From positions 248,001 through 312,000 of the forward strand of contig CAWCJO010000016.1 in NCBI GenBank assembly GCA_963795935.1: DNA of 64,000 nt, written 5' to 3'. The notes beneath the pieces are model-generated. The model was given only the letters and a program-made list of their open reading frames with translations, was not told the origin of the DNA and made no database searches. Source of the stretch: JAICMB01 sp963795935 (lineage in GTDB: Bacteria; Acidobacteriota; Terriglobia; Bryobacterales; Bryobacteraceae). Positions 57,354 to 64,000 of the stretch are shown one piece after another (positions within the stretch are counted from its first letter, which is position 1; each line of letters opens with the position of its first letter). Both the position numbers and the translations under genes were made by a program.

Positions 57354-59942
57354 CTACTCGGCGCGAATAGCCGTTACCGGGTCCACGCGGATCGCCCGCA
57401 TCGCCGGGAGCAGGCTTCCCGCAATCGTCATCACAACAGCGGCGGCGATCGCGGCCGCAAACGTCGCCAGGTCCCCGGGCTGGATGCCGGCCAGCAGAGA
57501 TTGGAGCGCGCGGCCCGCCGCATAGGCCAGCGCGGCGCCGACGATAGTGCCGATGCCGGCGAGAACGAATCCATCGCGCAGCGTCATTCCCAGGATGTCG
57601 GCCGAGCGCGCTCCAAGCGCCATGCGCACGCCGATTTCCTGCGTGCGGTTTGCGACCGCGAACGAGAGCAGTCCGTGGATGCCGATGGCCGCAAGAAGAA
57701 ACGCGATGAGCGCGAAACAGCCCAGGACAATGGCCTGCACGCTGCGCGACGTGGTCTCTTTGCCGACGATTTCGGACAGCGGCTGCACGTCCGAGACGGG
57801 CTGTTCGGGATCGGCCTCCCGAATAATGCGGCGCAGCGCGGGCGCAACGGATGTGGGGTCGCCCTTGGTCCGCACCACGAGATCCTTGGGAGCGTACCAG
57901 TCCGATTCCTTATTCTCCTGCTTGTAGGAAAGATAGACCTGCGGTTCGCTCGCGCGTTCCAGTCCGCGCACGCGCACATCGCCCACCACGCCCACAATGG
58001 TGCGGTCGTGAACGCCGAAGTCGAAGTGCCGCCCCAGCGGGTTGTCGCCGCCGAAGTAGCGTCGCACGAACGATGCGCTTACCACGGCTACGAAAGGCCG
58101 GTCGAAGGAGTCGCTCTCGCTGACGTCGCGGCCCGACAGAAGAGGAATGCCGAGGACGGAGAAGAAGCCCGGCGTCACAAAGCGCAGGCTTGCCGACTCA
58201 CGGTCGGAAAGCGGTTGCGGACGGCCCTGGATCTCAACCGGCCAGAGTCCGCCGCGCATCCTCATAGGGAGAAAACTGATGTAGGCGGCTCCCGTGACAC
58301 CCGGCAATTGCCGCGCGGGATCGAGCACGCGGCGATAGAAGGCTTCGCGCCGCGCGCGGTCGTCATAACGCGGCTCCGGCAGCGCCGTGCGCAGCGTGAG
58401 AATATGATCGGTGCGGAAACCGGGATCCACGGCTTGAATGCGCCACAGCGCGCGTATCAAGAGTCCGCAGGAAACCAGCAGCACGATGGAACCGGCCACT
58501 TCCGCTACCACCAGTCCCGAACGGAGACGTTCTCGACGGCCGCCCACGCCCGCTCGCGAGCCTTCGCGCAGGCCGTCAGCATCGTCGCGGCGGGAGAGGC
58601 GCAGCGCGGGAACCACGCCGAAGGCGAGGCCCGTCGCGCACGTTGCGAGAAGCGCGAAAGCAAGCACGCGAAGGTCGATGGAGGGCACTTCCGCGATGGG
58701 CAGCGAGACCGGAACCAACCGCGCCAGCAGCGGCAGCGCGGACCTCGCGATCGCGATGCCGAGGACGCCGCCCGCCAGCGCGAGAAGCAGACTCTCCGTC
58801 AGCATTTGCCGTACGATTCTCTCGCGTCCGGCGCCCAGGGCCGCGCGCACGGCCAATTCCCGGCGTCGCGTCATTGCTCTTGCGAGAAGAAGATTCGCGA
58901 GATTGGTGCAGGAGATCAGCAGCACGCACAGCGCCGCGCCCAGCAGAACTTTCAACATCAGAAGCGATTGCGGCGACAGCGCATCGCGTAAGAGATACAT
59001 CGTGGCGCCCGTGTGCGCCAGGTCGTTGGGGTAGGCCCGCGCCAGCCTTCCGGTTACCAGTCGCATGTCCGCGCGGGCTTGCGCGAGCGTAACGCCCGGT
59101 TTCAGTTTGCCGATCGCGTAGATGTAACAGTTCGACCGATGTTCGAAGTCTTGCGGCTGAAACCGCATCACGGTCCAGAGCTGGGCTTCGCGCGAGGGGA
59201 AATAAAAATTCTCCGGCATCACGCCGACGATCGTGTACGGCGCATCGTCGAGAATCACTTTCCGTCCCAGCGCCGCGGGATCGCCGCCGAATAAATTCTG
59301 CCACAGCGAATAGCCGATCAGCAGCGTTCCCGGCGCGCCGTCGCGATCGTCGGCCGGCTCGAAATGGCGGCCCATGAGAGGCGCGACGCCGAGCATCGGA
59401 AACATTTCGGCATTCACGGTCGCTCCGTCGATGCGTTGGGGTTCTCCCTGGCCGATCATATTCACGGAAATCGCGTGGAAGGCGGCCATGGTTTCAAACG
59501 ACCGGTTCATCTGTTTCCAATCGCGGTAATTAGCGGGCGACATGTCCCAATCGCTTCCCCGCGCGCCGTGGTCTTCGGATATTCGGACCAGCCGGTCCTG
59601 ATCCGCGAAGGGGAAAGGATGGATGCGGACGTGATCGATCATCGTGAACGCGGCTGTCGTGGCGCCGATGCCCAGAGCGGCGACCACGATGGCCGTCATC
59701 GTGAAGCCAGGCGTGCGCGCCAGGGTGCGCAGCGCGTATCTCACGTCCTGACGCAGAATATCGGCGTGTACGGCGAACGCATTCGTAATAATGTCGAGGA
59801 GCGTTTCGATCCACAGCGCGACAACGGCGAAGAAGCTCGACGAGTCGCGGCGGCGCCGGGCGAAAACGGCGCGCATCTCCTCCCCGTACTCATGACGGAA
59901 CGAGGCCGGATACAGCAGCAGCAGAGCGCGATACAGGCGCAT
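57354..59942 (-). CDS. ADOP-type FtsX/MacB-like permease with PadR-linked regulation
   Basis: An 862-residue double-FtsX permease. The N-terminal extension (MRLYRALLLLYPASFRHEYGEEM) is the ADOP-specific cap; then RYALRTLARTPGFTMTAIVVAALGIGATTAAF, MacB periplasmic core domains, FtsX blocks (VLLISCTNLANLLLARAMTRRRELAVR; EIGVRMALGARSADIL) and the C-terminal AMRAIRVDPVTAIRAE. It starts at an ATG overlapping the PadR stop (TGATG). The pair is a classic acidobacterial unit, presumably PadR-controlled export or signalling. Confidence 0.92.
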   Translation of the reverse strand: MRLYRALLLLYPASFRHEYGEEMRAVFARRRRDSSSFFAVVALWIETLLDIITNAFAVHADILRQDVRYALRTLARTPGFTMTAIVVAALGIGATTAAFTMIDHVRIHPFPFADQDRLVRISEDHGARGSDWDMSPANYRDWKQMNRSFETMAAFHAISVNMIGQGEPQRIDGATVNAEMFPMLGVAPLMGRHFEPADDRDGAPGTLLIGYSLWQNLFGGDPAALGRKVILDDAPYTIVGVMPENFYFPSREAQLWTVMRFQPQDFEHRSNCYIYAIGKLKPGVTLAQARADMRLVTGRLARAYPNDLAHTGATMYLLRDALSPQSLLMLKVLLGAALCVLLISCTNLANLLLARAMTRRRELAVRAALGAGRERIVRQMLTESLLLALAGGVLGIAIARSALPLLARLVPVSLPIAEVPSIDLRVLAFALLATCATGLAFGVVPALRLSRRDDADGLREGSRAGVGGRRERLRSGLVVAEVAGSIVLLVSCGLLIRALWRIQAVDPGFRTDHILTLRTALPEPRYDDRARREAFYRRVLDPARQLPGVTGAAYISFLPMRMRGGLWPVEIQGRPQPLSDRESASLRFVTPGFFSVLGIPLLSGRDVSESDSFDRPFVAVVSASFVRRYFGGDNPLGRHFDFGVHDRTIVGVVGDVRVRGLERASEPQVYLSYKQENKESDWYAPKDLVVRTKGDPTSVAPALRRIIREADPEQPVSDVQPLSEIVGKETTSRSVQAIVLGCFALIAFLLAAIGIHGLLSFAVANRTQEIGVRMALGARSADILGMTLRDGFVLAGIGTIVGAALAYAAGRALQSLLAGIQPGDLATFAAAIAAAVVMTIAGSLLPAMRAIRVDPVTAIRAE

Positions 59943-60307
59943 CACGCCCTCCCCGGAGCGAATCCGCTGGCGCGCGCGAGGCGCACCAAGTCCGTCAAGC
60001 GCCGTGTTTCGGCTCGCGCGACGGACGCGCCGAAGGGCGTAATGCGGTAATAGCGGCGGCGCTCGTCATCGAGATCGGGCGCGGGCCGCTCCTTCGTTTC
60101 GGCGATCAGCCCCTGCTCGAGCATGCGCTGTATGGAACGGTACAGCGTCCCGGCGCTGAGCTTCAGCGCCCCCTTGGTGCGCTCGGCGACATCCTGGATG
60201 ATGGCGTAGCCGTGGCGGTCGCCCTCGGCCAGCGCCATCAGAATATGAAGCGTCGCGGAGGGCAGGGGCAGGAGCGATGCGGGGTCGGGTAAACGGTCTC
60301 TAGTCAC
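59942..60307 (-). CDS. PadR-family transcriptional regulator
   Basis: A 121-residue winged-helix regulator. LPSATLHILMALAEGDRHGYAIIQDV, SAGTLYRSIQRMLEQGLI and RRRYYRITPFGASVARAE are the PadR signature segments. It starts with GTG at 60307 and overlaps the ADOP start. A consensus promoter and a dyad lie directly upstream, and the start is so close to the -10 that the message should be leaderless. Confidence 0.93.
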   Translation of the reverse strand: MTRDRLPDPASLLPLPSATLHILMALAEGDRHGYAIIQDVAERTKGALKLSAGTLYRSIQRMLEQGLIAETKERPAPDLDDERRRYYRITPFGASVARAETRRLTDLVRLARASGFAPGRA

Positions 60308-60313
60308 ACCATG

Positions 60314-60341
60314 ATTATACTCACGGTGGCTATATTGTCAA
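60314..60341 (-). promoter_or_regulatory. Consensus sigma-70 promoter of padR-ADOP, probably leaderless
   Basis: On the minus strand TTGACA (60341-60336), 16 bases, TATAAT (60319-60314), both perfect. The GTG start of PadR is 6 bases after TATAAT, where transcription should begin. No Shine-Dalgarno sequence fits between. Confidence 0.75.
60316..60334. promoter_or_regulatory. Dyad between -35 and -10 of the padR promoter, candidate PadR operator
   Basis: TATACTCACGGTGGCTATA has the symmetric form TATA-N2-CAC-N-GTG-N2-TATA. It overlaps the -10 and fills the spacer, the right place for autorepression by PadR. Confidence 0.55.
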
Positions 60342-60360
60342 AAGCAATCTCGTTTCAATC

Positions 60361-62489
60361 TCACCGAGTCACAGACAGTGAAAGCTGCGCGGCGGGAACC
60401 ATGCTCAAGTCCAGAGTGGTGTTCGGCACCATCACGGCCCGCGTCACCGTGAATGTGGTCGTAATCGGTAGAGTATTGCATGCAGGGTCGCGCCCGGCCA
60501 CAAACCCATACGTTGTGGACGTTTGCCCCTGGGTGATTGTCGCAGTGACGTTGCTGGAGAACAGCAATCCACTGCATTGACTTACGACTTCGCGAAGAAG
60601 CGTCACAGTTATGGTGGCTGGTGCAGCGATCGGGGTCAAGAGGCCGTTTACAACCTCTACATTGTACGGTCCTGGCGCCTGCGATAGCGCCTGGCTTCCA
60701 AAGGGATTCAGTACTACTGCGACAGGACTGTTAAACGTCGCCGTGCAATTCTTATTCCCCGAGACATCGATTGTCGTCGTCGGGGAGTTTCCCGAGCAGT
60801 CACTTCCCCAACCAGCAAACGTCGATCCGGGAAGGGGATTAGCTGTAAGCTGCACGCTACCAGTGAAAGGAGCCGTACAAGTTGAGCCGCAATTTATTCC
60901 AGCAGGGGCAGACACTACGGTTCCGGTTCCCGTTCCGGGTTTGGTTATGGTGAGCATGCCCCCGAGGGAAAATGTCGCAATGCAGCTTTCGTTGGAATTA
61001 GTGATACTTATCGAGGTGCTCAAGGCCGTTCCCGAGCAGTTTCCACTCCAACCGGTAAAGCTGGAGCCCGGATCAGCTGAAGCCGTTAGCAGGACCGGGC
61101 CGTTGAATGGTGCACTTTGGATAAGGCAACCGGTCCCACAATTGATCCCCGCGGGCGACGAGGTAACGGAGCCGGTCCCATTCCCGCCCTTTTGGACTGT
61201 AAGTGTACTTGCCGGAGAGAAATTGGCTACGCAGTTCATATCGGAGGTAAGCGTCACCGTGGTGGTTGTTGCTGTACCGCTGCAATCCTGCCCCCAACCC
61301 GCGAACGTTATGCCCGGATCAGGATTCGCGGTGAGAGTAATCGCGTTCCCATCATTCACGAATAGGGCCGAACAGTCGGCCCCGCAGTTTATACCGTTTC
61401 CGGGGCCGGACGTTACTGTACCGGTAGCGCTTCCTTGCAATTGCACATTCAACGCGGGAGCGTAAAACCTAATAAAGGCAGCAACATGCTGGGCAATCAC
61501 GGGACCTAGTTCGGCGAATTGCTCCTGGGCAATGGTTGTGTCGATTGAGGCGTGTGTGTCACATGCGCTGGCCGGATAAACGACCGCGCAGGCCCAATAG
61601 AGCGGACCTTTGTGAGCGATCTTGTGTACTATAAGACCACCGACGCTTTCACACGTTCCGTACAGGAAGCCTGCCTGGATGCAGCTTCCGTAAAAGTATT
61701 GACTGTCATTGGTGACCGACACGGGCCCCGACATTCCTGGCGCAAATGTAGTGTTGTCTGAATAATAATTACTACTGACATAGCTCTGCAGGGACGAGAA
61801 AAACTCGTCGGGCGTAGAGAACGTGCTGGCGTCGATTACTACGGTGCTGCTGGGCATCGCCGGAGTGCTGCCGTTGTTGTCCCATTCAAATGGATCACAG
61901 TATCCGAGGGGAACTGATAAGGCTGTATTCAAGAGGGGAACTGATAAGGTATTCAAGGGGCACGCGTGAAAGTCGTTTCTGGTATGCGCCGGTGATCCAA
62001 GGTCCTCCAATAGGTGCACGACATAACCGAATTGCCTGATGGATGTAGTGCTGGGTCCTCCAGTACTATCGACCGCGAGGTCTTGGCTCCAACGATAACT
62101 GTTGGTTTCAGGACCGACGATACGGAACAGACTCCAACGAAAATACACGTAACACTACACGGCGGATTATCATGCAAACCCCAGTCAATGGACGTGCAGC
62201 TTCCCGACACAGTTCCGAAAACGGAGAAGTTTAGAGATGGGTCAAAGTGAAAGTAGTACCGTCCAAGGCGCGGAAATGGGAGTCCCGGCAGTGGATCATT
62301 GTCCTCCTGTACTGCTCCAATTAGTAGCAACTGCTGGAGACTCGGCAACACTGGCCTACTAGTTGGGGTACTCTGTTGAAGATATGCAACGGCAACGTTA
62401 CCGATTTTCTGATGCGTCAGCACTTCATGTGCGAAAATGGCGGCCGTGCTAATGACGGATACACAAAACAACCGTAGCGCGTATTTCAC
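60361..62489 (-). CDS. Exported zinc-phospholipase-C-like protein with three InlB-type repeats (one frameshift)
   Basis: About 709 residues. Signal peptide (LRLFCVSVISTAAIFA) then HEVLTHQKIG and, past a frame break near 62147, FGYVVHLLEDLGSPAHTRNDFHAC. The His/Asp pattern is that of zinc-dependent phospholipase C/S1-P1-like domains. C-terminal to it are three Cys-bearing repeats of about 75 residues with GINCGADC, GINCGTGC and GINCGSTC plus GWGQDCSG-type turns, the bacterial InlB-B-like pattern. Start GTG at 62489 with GAGGAG 5 bases upstream. One base seems missing at the break. DNA here is less GC-rich than around it. Confidence 0.72.
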
Positions 62490-62505
62490 GATTTCTCCTC
62501 GCCGA

Positions 62506-63194
62506 TCACCAACTATTGATCAACCACTGCCCATTGGGGCCGGGTATCATGCTGAATTCGACGGTGGTCGCGGTTCCATCCGGAGTGACAAACGGCGCCC
62601 GAAAGACTCTGAAGGTCGCTCTGCGATCTGACGAGTACTCCGGCCTGGCAGTATCGAAGCAAGCACGTTCAGGCCTTGCTGGCCAAGGGTACCTAGGGCG
62701 GTGGTCGTTTTGTTAGAGGGAACCACGTAATTAAGCGCGGCGGCGGTGTTGCCGGCCGTCAAATTCTGTGCCAGCGCAGCAATGGACTGTTGAGGGGCAT
62801 TAGCAGCCTGAAAAAAGACGCTCGCAACAGTGGACTTTACCCTCTGCAGTATGCCTTTGAATGCGGCTGAAGTCTGGAGTTGGATCTGGCTGGCTGTGGG
62901 TGCGTTCAGCGTCACTAGAATAGTAAAGACTAGGTCCCCGGCGAATGCATCACCATTGAGCCCGTCATCGTGGAGCGTGCCGAGGATGGTCGTCGAGCCG
63001 TCTGCGTTCAGCTGCAGGAGATTGATGCTGGACGGAATGAGGGATGGGTCCGAAATAGAGGCCGTCACGGTGACCTGCGCAGGAGCGCCAATCACTGCAG
63101 TCATTGGAATGACGCGAACCGTTCCCATGGTGGGAGCCGCATGGACCCCCACGGCGAGAAGCCCTAGAACAAGCGAGAGAAGACAGGCCCTCAT
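62506..63194 (-). CDS. Exported hypothetical protein (one frameshift)
   Basis: About 229 residues: signal peptide (LLSLVLGLLAVGVHAAPT), an Ig-like beta domain (GAPAQVTVTASISDPSLIPSSINLLQLNADG, LHDDGLNGDAFAGDLVFT), a helical middle, and, after a missing base near 62660, a coherent end RATFRVFRAPFVTPDGTATT...FSMIPGPNGQWLINSW. The start overlaps the PEP-CTERM stop by ATGA, and the phospholipase-like gene begins 17 bases after its end. The function is unknown. Confidence 0.65.
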
Positions 63195-63784
63195 GACCGT
63201 TTCCTCCACCGCAGCATTGCAAGAATCATGCTTCCGGATAGGAGGAGAACCCAACTCGAAGGTTCTGGCATGGCCGCCGCGGTAGTGCTGTAGGTGGCAT
63301 CATCGAGCGCGAACGATCCGCCGGCTGGATCACCTGTGATGGTCACCCGTGAAATGCCGCTTGCGGAGCTGACCTGGAGGAACTCGTTAGGACTGCTTCC
63401 TGGAAGGCCGGAGAGCGCCTCGTTATTGGGAAAGGGCGAGGTCGCGGATGCTAACAGTGTGTTTGCGGCGCCGAAGGCATCGAGCATCAGCGGTTCGCCA
63501 AAGGTGAAGTATCCGCCGAAGCTCTGCGCCGGGCTCAAAAAACTGACGGACATCGGTCCGCCATTGTCCGAAGCGACGTTGGTTCCCGAATGCGGCGGAA
63601 ATTCGAATTCGTTCAGGCTTATGCCGGACGTGAGGATGATCGCGTTCGAAAAGGTCACGCCGGGATACTGGTTGGCGAGAATTGTGCTGTCAGTTAACCC
63701 CTCGAAGTCGATAACGATGGTGCCGGCGAAGATTGGCGCTGCAGCAAACAACAGCAACAGGGAAAAGGCCGGCAACTTCTTCAT
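63191..63784 (-). CDS. PEP-CTERM sorting-signal protein
   Basis: A 197-residue exported protein. Signal peptide (LPAFSLLLLFAAAPIFA), a beta-sandwich of the IDFEGLT...YPGVTF type (resembling carbohydrate-binding or DUF-type PEP-CTERM cargos), and the C-terminal sorting signal MPEPSSWVLLLSGSMILAML plus RWRKRS. Such proteins are handled by exosortase, not found in this window. Linked to its neighbours by ATGA overlaps on both sides. Confidence 0.87.
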   Translation of the reverse strand: MKKLPAFSLLLLFAAAPIFAGTIVIDFEGLTDSTILANQYPGVTFSNAIILTSGISLNEFEFPPHSGTNVASDNGGPMSVSFLSPAQSFGGYFTFGEPLMLDAFGAANTLLASATSPFPNNEALSGLPGSSPNEFLQVSSASGISRVTITGDPAGGSFALDDATYSTTAAAMPEPSSWVLLLSGSMILAMLRWRKRS

Positions 63785-64000
63785 GACCTACCTCCATAGG
63801 GAGCCCGTTGTTTCGTTCGGTGGCGAACAAGGAGGACGAGCAAACCAGCCGAGAGCGAAAAGGCGGTTTGCGGTTCGGGTGTTGTGGTCGTCTGGGCAAC
63901 CAGCGTCAGGTCATCGATCGGAACGCCGCTCAAGTTCGTGAAATCATGGTTATCGGAGTCGATCCGCAGGGTGGTGATATTGGCTCCGCTAAGTGTGAAT
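63781..64000 (-). CDS. PEP-CTERM protein, C-terminal part (5' end outside the window)
   Basis: The frame is open from the window edge (FTLSGANITTLRIDSDNHDF, GVPIDDLTLVAQ) to TPEPQTAFSLSAGLLVLLV and a basic tail RHRTKQRAP, the PEP-CTERM layout. The stop overlaps the next start by ATGA. Confidence 0.75.
   Translation of the reverse strand, partial: FTLSGANITTLRIDSDNHDFTNLSGVPIDDLTLVAQTTTTPEPQTAFSLSAGLLVLLVRHRTKQRAPYGGRS

Overview
The window comes from a high-GC bacterium that is very probably an Acidobacteriota, most likely of the Solibacter/Bryobacter type. Two very large tandem-FtsX permeases of the acidobacterial 'ADOP' kind (one next to a PadR regulator), a sortilin/BNR propeller exoprotein, an alternative complex III plus caa3 oxidase supercluster, and PEP-CTERM proteins all point that way. 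This placement is inference from gene content; there is no rRNA or tRNA in the window.

Layout. 0-3.4 kb: a glycolate-oxidase-like FAD enzyme (cut at the left edge) with a TlpA thioredoxin, divergent from a pterin operon (two 6-pyruvoyl-tetrahydropterin synthase paralogues and folE). 3.4-13.6 kb, minus strand: one tightly overlapping unit that runs sortilin-like exoprotein, methylmalonyl-CoA epimerase, mutase small and large subunits, the MeaB G-protein and an ADOP permease. 13.9-16.6 kb: a toastrack-type lipoprotein, a TPR protein and small proteins. 16.7-29.6 kb, minus strand: ActABCDEF, a membrane protein, Sco and CoxII-I-III-IV, a quinol-to-oxygen chain that bypasses the bc1 complex. 29.8-34.4 kb: toxin-antitoxin pairs, a HEPN-like gene, an aminotransferase and a phosphodiesterase. 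34.5-38.8 kb: a P-type ATPase without the usual Cys-Pro transport motif, together with HMA-like and DUF5132 proteins. 39-49 kb: secreted hypotheticals, a decayed MazF locus, HpnE, an ornithine-cyclodeaminase-like enzyme and aceE. 49.2-54.7 kb: surface polysaccharide genes (glycosyltransferase, acyltransferase, two NDP-sugar dehydrogenases). 54.8-60.3 kb: a large secreted protein, an exported adenylate-kinase-like protein, and PadR-ADOP with a consensus promoter. 60.3-64 kb: a phospholipase-C-like protein with InlB-type repeats, in one unit with PEP-CTERM proteins and cut at the right edge.

A cross-cutting feature is the large number of single-base indels. More than twenty interrupt otherwise well-conserved proteins, mostly as +1 insertions in short homopolymers, with the heaviest load in actB and actC. 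Because catalytic and metal-binding residues survive on both sides of the breaks, I read most of them as assembly or sequencing error rather than decay. The MazF locus is the exception and has also lost a central segment. Coordinates of frameshifted genes span all pieces.
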